Below, one piece after another: positions 8,009 to 15,994 of a stretch of 40,878 nt of DNA. A program made the translations under genes and the position numbers. The stretch lies in NCBI RefSeq assembly GCF_900163815.1, contig NZ_FUKO01000021.1:1-40878 (forward strand), read 5' to 3'. Origin of the DNA: Microbacterium esteraromaticum. Its GTDB lineage: Bacteria > Actinomycetota > Actinomycetes > Actinomycetales > Microbacteriaceae. Position 1 is the first letter of the stretch. Each line of letters starts with the position of its first letter. The notes under the pieces are model-generated. The model was not told the DNA's origin and did no database searches. It saw only the letters and a program-made list of their open reading frames with translations.

Positions 8009-9511
8009 GTGACTGCGTACGTCTCGGCATTTGACCTCTTCTCCATCGGTGTGGGGCCATCGAGCTCCCACACCGTGGGCCCGATGCGTGCGGGCGTCGA
8101 TTTCGCTGCCCGCCTGACCGCGGAAGGGCTGCTTGACCGGGTGGCGCGCGTGACCTGCGAACTGTTTGGTTCGCTGGGCGCCACCGGTCTCGGCCACGGC
8201 ACACCGGATGCTGTGGTCGCAGGGCTCCAGGGCCTCCGCCCGGAGTCCTGCGACCCCAGCGAGGTGCGCGCGGCCTGGGTGGAGTGGCCCGATGGCGGGC
8301 ACCTGAACCTGGCGGGCAATCATCCCGTCGCTTTCGCAAAAGATGATGTCGCCTTCGTTCCCCGCACGCGGCTGCCAGGGCATCCGAACGCCATGACGCT
8401 GCACGCGTGGGATGCTGACGGCTCAGCCGTTCTGGAAGAGACCTATTACTCGGTCGGCGGCGGCTTCATCCGTCGCGATGGCGAGGAAGCCCGAGTGACC
8501 AGCGCCGAGCAGCCCTACCCGTACAGCAACGCCGCCGAACTGCTGGAGCTCTGCGACGAGAACGGCCTGACGATCGCCGAGGTCGCGCGCGCCAATGAGA
8601 TGGCATACCGGAGTGAAGAGGATGTCGCTGCGGGCCTCGACGCCATCTGGGACGCCATGTTCGCCTGTGTCGATGCTGGCCTGCACACGGGCGGCACGCT
8701 GCCCGGCATCCTCAAGGTCAAGCGTCGGGCCTCCGATATCCGTGAGCAGCTGGACGCCTCCGAATCGGACGGGCACCGCGAACAGCCCGGGGAGTGGCTG
8801 GGAGCTTTCGCGCTCGCCGTCAACGAAGAGAATGCGGCCGGCGGTCGCGTCGTCACCGCTCCGACGAACGGGGCTGCCGGCATCCTGCCCGCCGTCGCCA
8901 TGTACTGGTGGCGCTTCCTCGCCGACTCGGGCCTCGGTGCCGGCAATGCCGTCACCCCGTACGGGGAGCTCGTCGGCAGCGCGCTGCTCGGATTCAACTC
9001 CGACAGCAGCTCCACCACGTGCTCGACGAACGACGGTCTCGATGAGGTGCAGATCACGGAGGCGAATCGGCGCCGCGGCATCCGCCGATTCCTGCTCACC
9101 GCCACAGCCCTCGGGTCGCTGTTCAAAGCGAACGCGTCGATCTCGGGGGCCGAGGGCGGATGCCAGGCAGAAGTCGGCTCGGCGTGCGCGATGGCAGCGG
9201 GCGGCCTCACTGCCGTGATGGGCGGCACGGTCCGTCAGGTTGAGAACGCCGCCGAGATCGCGATGGAGCATCACCTCGGACTCACCTGCGATCCGATCGG
9301 CGGTCTGGTGCAGATCCCCTGCATCGAGCGCAACGCGATCGCGGCCTCGACCGCCGTCACCGCCGCGCGTCTCGCCCTGCGCGGCGACGGCCACCATTAC
9401 GTCTCGCTGGATGCCGTCGTCGAGACGATGCGGCAGACGGGCCTCGACATGTCGACGAAGTACAAGGAGACCAGCGAGGGCGGCCTCGCGGTCAACGTGA
9501 TCGAGTGCTGA
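8009..9511 (+). CDS. sdaA: L-serine ammonia-lyase (serine deaminase)
   Basis: This 500-residue enzyme deaminates L-serine to pyruvate and ammonia with an iron-sulfur cluster. The N-terminal (beta) domain begins with Ser-Ala-Phe-Asp-Leu-Phe-Ser-Ile-Gly and [11 protein letters not shown], the family signature. The alpha domain has the [10 protein letters not shown] motif near residue 287. Cysteines in [13 protein letters not shown] and Ile-Pro-Cys-Ile-Glu-Arg are the conserved cluster ligands. It is a full-length single-chain SdaA of the usual size. The GTG start fits a leaderless transcript. Cytosolic amino-acid catabolism is the expected role. Confidence 0.95.
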   Translation: MTAYVSAFDLFSIGVGPSSSHTVGPMRAGVDFAARLTAEGLLDRVARVTCELFGSLGATGLGHGTPDAVVAGLQGLRPESCDPSEVRAAWVEWPDGGHLNLAGNHPVAFAKDDVAFVPRTRLPGHPNAMTLHAWDADGSAVLEETYYSVGGGFIRRDGEEARVTSAEQPYPYSNAAELLELCDENGLTIAEVARANEMAYRSEEDVAAGLDAIWDAMFACVDAGLHTGGTLPGILKVKRRASDIREQLDASESDGHREQPGEWLGAFALAVNEENAAGGRVVTAPTNGAAGILPAVAMYWWRFLADSGLGAGNAVTPYGELVGSALLGFNSDSSSTTCSTNDGLDEVQITEANRRRGIRRFLLTATALGSLFKANASISGAEGGCQAEVGSACAMAAGGLTAVMGGTVRQVENAAEIAMEHHLGLTCDPIGGLVQIPCIERNAIAASTAVTAARLALRGDGHHYVSLDAVVETMRQTGLDMSTKYKETSEGGLAVNVIEC

Positions 9512-9585
9512 GTATCCTGTCTCGCCAGGAGGGCCTGTCTGGAAGGACGATCAATATCGGCTCTGTCCCGCCGCGGGGCGATCGC

Positions 9586-9591
9586 TAAGCT
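9586..9591 (+). promoter_or_regulatory. Putative -10 box for leaderless DUF3021 gene
   Basis: TAAGCT matches TANNNT and ends six bases before the ATG at 9598. No ribosome binding sequence is present upstream of that ATG, which supports leaderless expression. Confidence 0.45.
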
Positions 9592-9597
9592 GAAACA

Positions 9598-9999
9598 ATG
9601 AGCCTGCCCGTGAAAGCGACGTTGCTGTCGGGAATCCCGTTGCTGATCATGACCGCGATCGGTATCGCGCTCATCGCTCAGGGAAAGTCCGCAGACGGAC
9701 GCTCGACCCTCGCGGTCGGAGTGATCATCGCTGCCGTTGCTGGCTCGTCCGTGATCTACCAGATCGGCGGATGGGATCTGCGGAGACAATCCCTCGCGCA
9801 CTTCGCGATCATGCTGGTGACGGTTCTGCCCGCGTTGCTGCTCAGCGGATGGTTTCCCCTCGACAGCATCTCGGGCTATTTTGTGGTCATCGCCGCGTTT
9901 CTCGCTGCCGGTCTCGTCCTGTGGATCAGCTTCTATCTCATCTTCACCAAAGTCGTCCCTCGCAAGGCTGATTCCTCAGACGCCGTCCGGATGCCATAA
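9598..9999 (+). CDS. DUF3021-like four-helix membrane protein
   Basis: The 133-residue protein has four evenly spaced hydrophobic helices (about residues 8-27, 38-57, 67-87 and 93-116) and short polar ends. The Leu-Ala-His-Phe motif before the third helix fits the DUF3021 family. Members often sit beside LytTR regulators elsewhere, but none is here. The last 24 bases overlap the 3' end of hrpB on the other strand, so the two genes converge without room for a terminator. Function is unknown. Confidence 0.7.
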   Translation: MSLPVKATLLSGIPLLIMTAIGIALIAQGKSADGRSTLAVGVIIAAVAGSSVIYQIGGWDLRRQSLAHFAIMLVTVLPALLLSGWFPLDSISGYFVVIAAFLAAGLVLWISFYLIFTKVVPRKADSSDAVRMP

Positions 10000-12549
10000 G
10001 CGCGCGGCACGGTTCTTCGTATGGCGCGTGGGAGCCGCCTGCCAGGGATCTTCGGGCCACGGATGCTTCGGATACCGCCCGCGCATCTCGGCACGCACCT
10101 CCGCGTAAGGCCCCGACCAGAATGACGCGAGATCGTCGGTGACCGCCAATGGGTGACCGGCCGGAGAGAGCAGGTGAAACAGCACCGGCACCCGACCGCT
10201 CGCCAGCCGCGGCGTCTCTGCCCAGCCGAAGCACTCCTGCAGCTTCACCGCGACGACCGGCCGAGCACCCGGGTCATCCACAGGCGGATACGTGATGCGC
10301 ACGCGACTGCCGCTCGGCACCTCCAACCGCTCGGGTGCCAACTTGTCAAAACCCGCCGCGGCAGGCCACGGCAGCAGTCGTCGCAGAGCGGATGCCAGGT
10401 CCAGCCGCCCCGCGGGAGTGCCGGATGCCAGAGCATCGATCTCCGGTGCGAGCCAGCCATCGAGATCGGCGAGCAGTGCAGCATCCGACACGTCCGGCCA
10501 TGGCGCTCCCAGCTCGCGGTGCAGCAGGGCGAGCCGACGATGCAGGTCGACGGCAGCATCCGACCAGGTGAAGACATCCAGCCCCTGCGCGAGCAGCGCG
10601 CGTCGCACGGCACCGCGGCCCTCCTCCGACGTCGCGCGCGTCGGTGCCGACGACAGCACGATGGCTCCGAGTCGACGCTCGCGACGTGCGGTCACTCGGC
10701 CACCGACGAACTCGGCTTCGACCCGGTCGGCCAGCAGATGGTCGCCCGCGCGCGCGGCCTGGCTCTCAGTGATGGCTGCGGCTGCCCGGATCACCGCGCC
10801 GGATCCTGCCGCCGCTCGTCCGGATGCCCGCGCGACATCGGCGACGGCAAGCCATTCCGCACCCGTCAGAGAACCGCGCACGGCGGCACGGGTTCCGGAT
10901 GCGAGTAGGAAGGTTGCGCCGTCCGCGGAGCGATCCACGCGCCGCGCAATCCGCTCGGGGAACGCGAGTGCGATCACCAGCCCGACGTCGTCGAGGCTCG
11001 TGCGCGTGCGGGTCTGGTCAGGGGTGAAGCGCAGCATCCGATCGACTTCACGCGCCCAACGGGAGGCATCCGGGCCACGCCGGTTCCGGAGCCCGGCGAC
11101 CGCGGCGGCCACGTCCGCGTCGCCGACGCGCAAATCGCCGCCGATGAGCGCGACGACCTCAGCGGCGAGTCGCGAACCGACCAGCGGGGCCCCATCGACG
11201 AGCGCTCTCGCGAGTCGCGGGTCAGTGGGAATGCGCGCGAGCGCACGGCCCTCAGGCGTCGCTCGGCCATCGTCGTCGATGGCACCGATGCTGCGCAGCA
11301 CCTCCAGCGCATCGGTCAGACTGTCGGCGGGCAGCGGATCGATCAAGCGCAGGCCGGCGCCGCCGGGCGCTCCCCAGCAGGCGAGCAGCAGGGCGGCATC
11401 GGCGAGGTCGGTTGTGGCGACCTCGGGCGTCGGCCTCGCCGGGGCCGCCGCGTACGTGCGCTCGTCGACGCAGCGGATGACGGTGCCCGCGCCTTGACGG
11501 GTGGCACGACCGGCGCGCTGGATCGCCGACGACCGTGGTGTGCTCGTGGTGACGAGTCCGGTCATGCCGCGGGACGCATCGCGCTGCGGGTGGCGAGACA
11601 GGCAGCTGTCGACGACCAGGCGCACGCCGGGAACGGTCAGCGACGACTCGGCCAGCGACGTGGTGACGATGATGCGCGGCGGATCGTCCGCTCGACGACC
11701 GCGGATGACAGCATCCTGCCCTGCCGGGGGGATCTGCCCGTGCAGCTCGCGCACGTCGAACCCGCCCGCAGCATCCCGCACGCGGCGCGCGATCTCCGAG
11801 ACCTCGCGTGCTCCGGGGGCGAAGACGAGCACATCGGCCGCAGGATCGTCGTGGTGCAGGTCTTGCGCGGCGGATGCTGTGACCCGCGCGACATGGTCGA
11901 GGAAGGCCCAGGTGACACCGCGCTCGTCGAGCCTGGGTTGAGTGCTGGGCGCCCAGCGCTCGGTGAGTGGGAACGCTGGAACGGTGTGATCGACGATGGG
12001 TGCGGGGTCGGCCTCTGTGCCGATGACTGTCGCGAGGGCGTCGGCGTCGAGCGTGGCGGACATGGCGATGAGCACCAGGTCGTCGCGCAGCTGACGCACC
12101 TCGCCGAGCAACCCGATCAGCAAGTCTGTCTCGAGTGCGCGCTCGTGCACTTCGTCGATGATGACCGCGTCCACCCCGTCGAGGCCGGGGTCGCTCAGCA
12201 GCCGCCGCAGCAGCACTCCCGCCGTCACGAACTCGACGCGGGTCTGCGGGCTGACGGAGCGCTCGCCGCGGACGGTGAAGCCGACGCGGTGACCGACCGG
12301 TGAGCCGTCGAGTTGGGCAAGCCTGGGGGCGGCGGCGCGGGCGGCGACGCGGCGCGGCTGGGTGACGATGATTCGTCCCGAGGTGCGCGATGCGAGCAAC
12401 GGCGGCACGAGCGTGGTCTTGCCGGTTCCCGGCGGGGCCGAGACGATGGCGGAGGTGCTCGAATCAAGCGCAGTTGCGAGTTCGTCGAGGGCGTCGGCGA
12501 AGCTCAGACCGTCACCGATCCGTGCCAGGTCGAAAGCCGCTCGCGTCAC
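9976..12549 (-). CDS. hrpB: ATP-dependent helicase HrpB
   Basis: This 857-residue DExH-box helicase of superfamily 2 has Walker A Pro-Pro-Gly-Thr-Gly-Lys-Thr-Thr near residue 40, Gln-Pro-Arg-Arg-Val-Ala-Ala (motif Ia), Asp-Glu-Val-His-Glu-Arg (motif II) and Met-Ser-Ala-Thr-Leu (motif III). Motif VI is Gln-Arg-Ala-Gly-Arg-Ala. The order, length and C-terminal HrpB-specific region (Pro-Trp-Pro-Glu-Asp-Pro near the end) distinguish it from HrpA, which is longer. It should unwind RNA with ATP; its cellular role remains poorly defined in most bacteria. The start at 12549 sits beside a large palindrome. Its 3' end overlaps the convergent DUF3021 gene. Confidence 0.95.
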   Translation of the reverse strand: MTRAAFDLARIGDGLSFADALDELATALDSSTSAIVSAPPGTGKTTLVPPLLASRTSGRIIVTQPRRVAARAAAPRLAQLDGSPVGHRVGFTVRGERSVSPQTRVEFVTAGVLLRRLLSDPGLDGVDAVIIDEVHERALETDLLIGLLGEVRQLRDDLVLIAMSATLDADALATVIGTEADPAPIVDHTVPAFPLTERWAPSTQPRLDERGVTWAFLDHVARVTASAAQDLHHDDPAADVLVFAPGAREVSEIARRVRDAAGGFDVRELHGQIPPAGQDAVIRGRRADDPPRIIVTTSLAESSLTVPGVRLVVDSCLSRHPQRDASRGMTGLVTTSTPRSSAIQRAGRATRQGAGTVIRCVDERTYAAAPARPTPEVATTDLADAALLLACWGAPGGAGLRLIDPLPADSLTDALEVLRSIGAIDDDGRATPEGRALARIPTDPRLARALVDGAPLVGSRLAAEVVALIGGDLRVGDADVAAAVAGLRNRRGPDASRWAREVDRMLRFTPDQTRTRTSLDDVGLVIALAFPERIARRVDRSADGATFLLASGTRAAVRGSLTGAEWLAVADVARASGRAAAGSGAVIRAAAAITESQAARAGDHLLADRVEAEFVGGRVTARRERRLGAIVLSSAPTRATSEEGRGAVRRALLAQGLDVFTWSDAAVDLHRRLALLHRELGAPWPDVSDAALLADLDGWLAPEIDALASGTPAGRLDLASALRRLLPWPAAAGFDKLAPERLEVPSGSRVRITYPPVDDPGARPVVAVKLQECFGWAETPRLASGRVPVLFHLLSPAGHPLAVTDDLASFWSGPYAEVRAEMRGRYPKHPWPEDPWQAAPTRHTKNRAARLWHPDGV

Positions 12550-12574
12550 CCCTCCAGTCTGCCGTGCCGGCGGC

Positions 12575-12661
12575 CCTACAGTATGGGGGCCGACACGCCA
12601 GATGTCGGACCGACCCGTTGAAAGGGACCGACACGTGGCGTGTCGGCCCCCAAAGTGTGGG
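12575..12661. repeat. Large intergenic palindrome between hrpB and the flotillin gene
   Basis: Arms TGGGGGCCGACACGCCA (12584-12600) and its exact complement (12636-12652) are 17 bp and perfect. Imperfect complementarity continues outward for about eight more bases. A second, shorter pair (TGTCGG 12603-12608, CCGACA 12628-12633) nests inside. There is no T run, and it lies upstream of hrpB, so it is not an ordinary terminator. It may be an interspersed palindromic element or a cruciform regulatory site. Confidence 0.7.
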
Positions 12662-12688
12662 TTGCCGTGACGGGCGACGGCGGATGCA

Positions 12689-12720
12689 CAAGGAGCCGCC
12701 CCGAACGGGACGGCTCCTTG
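12689..12720 (-). terminator. Hairpin terminator after the flotillin-like gene
   Basis: CAAGGAGCCGCCCC and GGGACGGCTCCTTG pair almost perfectly around a GAAC loop, 14 bases beyond the stop codon of the SPFH gene. There is no long T run, as is common for actinobacterial terminators. Confidence 0.65.
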
Positions 12721-12734
12721 TGATCACGCGGTGG

Positions 12735-14339
12735 TTAGTCCGCTGCGGGAGGTGTCACCGGCGGAGGCGTGGTCGGCTGCGGCTGGCGCTTCGCAGGGGC
12801 TTCGGGCGCAGCATCCGTCGCCTGTGCGGTACCGGCACCGAACCCGCGGCCGACGGCCTGCCCCTGAATGATCGCCGCGAGGTCGAGGCCCGTGGCTGCG
12901 CTGACGCTGTCGAACACCGAGCGCATGGCCTTGGCGTTGTCGCCGCCGACGACGCTGGAGGCGCCGTCTTCGCCGGAGCCGCCGATGATCGAGACATTGC
13001 CGATGGCGGAGTAGCCCTTGGCGAACTCGGCCATGATCGACGGCAGCACGTCGAGCACGCGCTGCGAGAGGAATGCCTCCTGGTTGGACGCGATGGCTTT
13101 GGCCTCCGCCTCGACGGCGGCTGCACGCGCCTCACCTTCGGCGCGGATCGCGTCGGCTTCGGCATTGGCGCGCAGGCGACGAGCCTGTGCTTCTGCGTCG
13201 GCCTGCGCACGCAGGGCGTTGGCCTCACCAGCGGCTTTGGCCTCGGCCGCGGCAGCCTCACCGCCGGCACGGGCCTTGTCTGCCTCTGCCTGCTGCTCGG
13301 CGATGCGGGTGCGTGCCTCGGCCTGCTTGACCTGCTCGATGGCGGCAGCTTCTGCGGCCTTCTCGCGGGTGAAGAGCTCTGCCTGGGCGCGGGTCTCCGC
13401 TTCGTAGCGCTGCGCGTCGGCGACGCGCTTGACGTCGGCATCCAGCTGGGCCTGACGGTTTTCGGCCTGCTGCTGCAGCACGGCCTGCTCGGCCTGGGCG
13501 CGAGCGAGGTGCTCGGCCTGCTCGGCCTCGGCGCGGGCGCGACCGATGCCGGCGTTGGCGTTCGCCGTGTTCGTGTCGAGGGCGGTCTGCTCAACCAGGT
13601 TCGATTCCTGGTTGGCGATGACCTTCTGGTTGATGGCACGGTCGGCGTTGGTCTGCGAGATCTCGGCAGACTGGCGCTTCGACTGGATCTCGGGGGCACC
13701 GAGCGACTGGATGTATCCGACGGCGTCGGTGATGCCCTTGATCTGGAAGGAGTCGAGGATCAAACCCTGATCGGCCAGCTCGTTCGACACGTCAGCGGCG
13801 ATCTGGTCGGAGAACTTCTTGCGCTCGCGCATGAGCTCGGTGACCGAAAGCGTCGCGACGATGCCGCGCAGCGCACCCTCGAGCTGCTCGGTAGTGAACT
13901 GCTCGATGGCCTTGTCCTGCGAGGCGAAGCGCTCAGCCGCACGGCGCACGTACAGCGGGTCGGAGCCGATCTTCACGATGGCGACGCCATCGACGTTCAG
14001 CGTCACGCTGTCGAGCGACTGCGCCTCGGCGTTCAGCAGCACCTGACGCGAGCGCAGCGAGATGATCTCGTGGCGCTGGGTGATCGGGTTGACGAGCGAC
14101 TTGCCATTGACGATCACCGTCACCGGCGATTCGGCCATCTCTGAACTCGAGGTGCCATCAGCGTTGAGGACTGCCCGCTGCACCTTCTGTTTGCGACCCG
14201 AGATGACGAGCGCCTCGTCGGCCCGTGCGACCTTGATCCAGCTGCGTGCGAACAGCAGCAGGATCAGCCCGACGATGACGACCGCGACGACCGCGATTCC
14301 GATGATGACAAGGATGCCGATTGCTCCGGCGATCTCCAT
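12735..14339 (-). CDS. Flotillin-like SPFH-domain membrane scaffold protein
   Basis: The 534-residue protein starts with one long membrane segment (residues 7-32). An SPFH/band-7 domain follows (about 35-235: Ala-Asp-Glu-Ala-Leu-Val-Ile-Ser-Gly, Asp-Gly-Val-Ala-Ile-Val-Lys-Ile). A very long alanine/glutamate coiled coil (about 245-430) contains repeated Ala-Glu-Ala units typical of flotillins. The C-terminus is Gly/Pro-rich and ends in a proline/threonine tail. Flotillins organise ordered membrane domains and oligomerise via the coiled coil. AGGGAG lies six bases before the ATG. A CCCCCCGGGGGG palindrome sits 15 bases upstream. It is followed by its own hairpin terminator, so it is probably monocistronic. 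Confidence 0.9.
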   Translation of the reverse strand: MEIAGAIGILVIIGIAVVAVVIVGLILLLFARSWIKVARADEALVISGRKQKVQRAVLNADGTSSSEMAESPVTVIVNGKSLVNPITQRHEIISLRSRQVLLNAEAQSLDSVTLNVDGVAIVKIGSDPLYVRRAAERFASQDKAIEQFTTEQLEGALRGIVATLSVTELMRERKKFSDQIAADVSNELADQGLILDSFQIKGITDAVGYIQSLGAPEIQSKRQSAEISQTNADRAINQKVIANQESNLVEQTALDTNTANANAGIGRARAEAEQAEHLARAQAEQAVLQQQAENRQAQLDADVKRVADAQRYEAETRAQAELFTREKAAEAAAIEQVKQAEARTRIAEQQAEADKARAGGEAAAAEAKAAGEANALRAQADAEAQARRLRANAEADAIRAEGEARAAAVEAEAKAIASNQEAFLSQRVLDVLPSIMAEFAKGYSAIGNVSIIGGSGEDGASSVVGGDNAKAMRSVFDSVSAATGLDLAAIIQGQAVGRGFGAGTAQATDAAPEAPAKRQPQPTTPPPVTPPAAD

Positions 14340-14408
14340 AACGAACTCCCTAACTTCCCCCCGGGGGGTCTCACGTATACCCTGCCAGATTCCCCGACAT
14401 GCGTTGGA

Positions 14409-14837
14409 TCAATGCGAGCGCAGTTTCTCCGTCAATGCGTGCAGTGCGCGCAGCTCGTCGTCGTCGAGGCGCGACATCCGCTCGGCGATCGACCGGCCGT
14501 GCACCGTGGCGATTCTGCGAAAAGCGCTGGCTCCGGCATCCGTCGCGGTGATCACGGCACCGCGACCATCTTCGGGATCAACCGCCTTGGTCACGAGCCC
14601 TCGTGCGACCATCCGGTCGATGAGGCGGGAGACGCTCGGCTGGCTGATGAGCATGTTCGTGGTGATCTCACGCAGGCGCGTCGACATCTCGGGGGCGCGG
14701 ACGACGGTGAGCAGCACGTCGTACTCGGCCTGTGTGATCGCGGCGTCTTCGAAGTCGGCCGACATCTCGGCGAAGAGCTCGTGCTGAGCGCGAAAGAGGC
14801 TCTCCCATGCGCGCAGGGCGAGCTGGCGATCTGTCAT
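14409..14837 (-). CDS. MarR-family transcriptional regulator
   Basis: The 142-residue protein has the MarR winged-helix fold. Helix 3 and the recognition helix are around Met-Leu-Ile-Ser-Gln-Pro-Ser-Val-Ser-Arg-Leu-Ile-Asp-Arg-Met, and the wing Asp-Pro-Glu-Asp-Gly-Arg-Gly-Ala follows (the usual DxRxxx wing). Terminal helices would give the dimer interface. ATG 14837 is chosen because the residues encoded upstream to 14945 run through a hairpin and have no MarR features. It lies 69 bases downstream of the flotillin start, on the same strand, and may regulate itself or that gene. The effector is unknown. Confidence 0.85.
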   Translation of the reverse strand: MTDRQLALRAWESLFRAQHELFAEMSADFEDAAITQAEYDVLLTVVRAPEMSTRLREITTNMLISQPSVSRLIDRMVARGLVTKAVDPEDGRGAVITATDAGASAFRRIATVHGRSIAERMSRLDDDELRALHALTEKLRSH

Positions 14838-14884
14838 GGTGCTCAGCGTAGCGGGGGAGTGCGACGAGCGGCCTGGCGCGCAGT

Positions 14885-14918
14885 AAGGGCCGGTCGGAGA
14901 GGCTTCCGACCGGCCCTT
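14885..14918. terminator. Perfect 14-bp hairpin, orphan terminator
   Basis: AAGGGCCGGTCGGA (14885-14898) and its exact complement (14905-14918) enclose a six-base loop. It has terminator shape, but no gene in the window ends at it: marR starts to its left and the transposon end lies to its right. From 14919 to about 15050 there is no gene, only an A/T-richer stretch with GTAAC/GTTAC inverted motifs that looks like a promoter region. Confidence 0.55.
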
Positions 14919-15052
14919 GTCCCTTGCACCAAGAGTGTCCTGCAATCACATGCGGTGTATGCCACAGCAAACATTCACCGTGTGATGAGCATATAACGGC
15001 CGGGTAACGAATGTAAAGGTTTGGTTACGGAAACTTGCTTTGGATGGTTTGT

Positions 15053-15135
15053 TGTCCTGTCTCACTCGAGTTGGCTAAATCTCATTCGAGTTGACAGTCG
15101 TCTCATTCGACCTGGCACATCTCACTCGAGTTGGC
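15053..15135 (+). repeat. Tn7-like transposon end with four transposase-binding repeats
   Basis: Four direct 16-base repeats of consensus TCTCAYTCGAGYTGGC begin at 15060, 15080, 15101 and 15120. Spacing is 19-21 bases, with the first and fourth identical. A TGTCC at 15053 is a plausible transposon terminus (TG...CA type). Close packing of four sites beside tnsA matches the right end of Tn7, where TnsB binds four overlapping sites. That the transposase here binds these repeats is inference. They are too short and too few, and lack unique spacers, for a CRISPR. Confidence 0.75.
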
Positions 15136-15250
15136 ACGACGCGGCGTGTCTACAGCGGACGGCATCTCACGCAGGCGTAGCTTTCCTTGCAAGTCGGGAC
15201 CGCTCCACGGAACCCCCGCGGAACACCGGGCCCCGGTTGGGAGCTCCGCC

Positions 15251-15994
15251 GTGACTCTGACCACTGATTGGCTTGCCGCCCTCGACGGCACGAACGCCCT
15301 TGACGGCGCGATCAAGTATTCGTTGCACGGATTCGAACACGAGGTCGACTCTTCGGATGCCGCGGGAATCTCTTTCGAGGATGCGGATCAGGTGCGAGCG
15401 TTTGTCTCGTACCCGCAAAAGCGGAATTTCGAGGGCAGGTTCTGGCTTTCCTCGACCGAAGAGCATGTCCCGTTCGAGTCGTTTTGGGAGCGCGCCTTCT
15501 TGGCCACTCTGGATCGGACGGGCACTGCGCGAAGCGTGACTGCCCAACCGATGTGGATCGATTGGCGTAACCCACGACGATCCCACGCCCCGGACTACTT
15601 CGTACGTCGCGACGACGGAAGTGCTCTCTTGGTTGACGTGCGGGAACAATCGAGGATTAAACCGCCGGATGCCGCCAAATTCGAGCTCACTCGTCGGTTG
15701 GCGGCGGCGCTCGGGTGGGACTACCTCGTGTTCGACTCCCTCCCGGGCGCCACGCAGGACAACCTTCGATTCCTCCTCCGCTACCGGGACCCGATCTGGA
15801 TGGATGGCATAGACCTCACGACATTGCCGTCGAGCGGTTCGATGTCTCTCGCTGCACTCGTCAGGACACTCGGCGACGCCACCCATTCGGCCAGGGGCGC
15901 CGCATATGCGCTTATCTGGCTCAACCGCGCCAGAGCGGACCTGAGCCGCCCTCTGTCCATGGTTTCGACCGTGCACTTCGGGTCTGAGCGATGA
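15251..15994 (+). CDS. tnsA: TnsA-like transposon endonuclease
   Basis: This is a 247-residue restriction-endonuclease-fold protein. Candidate active-site residues are Glu76 or Glu80 (Phe-Glu-Ser-Phe-Trp-Glu-Arg-Ala), Asp115 in His-Ala-Pro-Asp-Tyr and the Val-Asp129-Val-Arg131 strand. This follows the E...PD...(D/E)xK pattern of TnsA, but with Arg where Tn7 TnsA has Lys. TnsA cuts the 5' strands at the element ends, allowing cut-and-paste movement with TnsB. GTG 15251 is preferred: GGGAG lies seven bases upstream, and the possible TTG at 15131 overlaps the last end repeat. Its stop overlaps the tnsB start (ATGA). Confidence 0.85.
   Translation: MTLTTDWLAALDGTNALDGAIKYSLHGFEHEVDSSDAAGISFEDADQVRAFVSYPQKRNFEGRFWLSSTEEHVPFESFWERAFLATLDRTGTARSVTAQPMWIDWRNPRRSHAPDYFVRRDDGSALLVDVREQSRIKPPDAAKFELTRRLAAALGWDYLVFDSLPGATQDNLRFLLRYRDPIWMDGIDLTTLPSSGSMSLAALVRTLGDATHSARGAAYALIWLNRARADLSRPLSMVSTVHFGSER

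Noticed and set aside
10292..11497. Long plus-strand frame inside hrpB
   Set aside because: Serine/arginine-rich translation typical of an antisense shadow of a GC-rich gene; hrpB on the other strand has all helicase motifs.
12390..14144. Long plus-strand reading frame across hrpB start and the flotillin gene
   Set aside because: It runs antisense to well-recognised proteins and is kept open by GC-rich codon bias; its product (Leu/Gly/Arg-rich) shows no domain.
14350..14366. CCCCCCGGGGGG palindrome upstream of the flotillin gene as an operator
   Set aside because: A low-complexity palindrome of this kind arises easily in a GC-rich genome, and no second copy supports a role.
15060..15135. 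Repeat array considered as a CRISPR
   Set aside because: Repeats are 16 bases, and the intervals are only 3-5 bases, too short for spacers; no cas genes are near.
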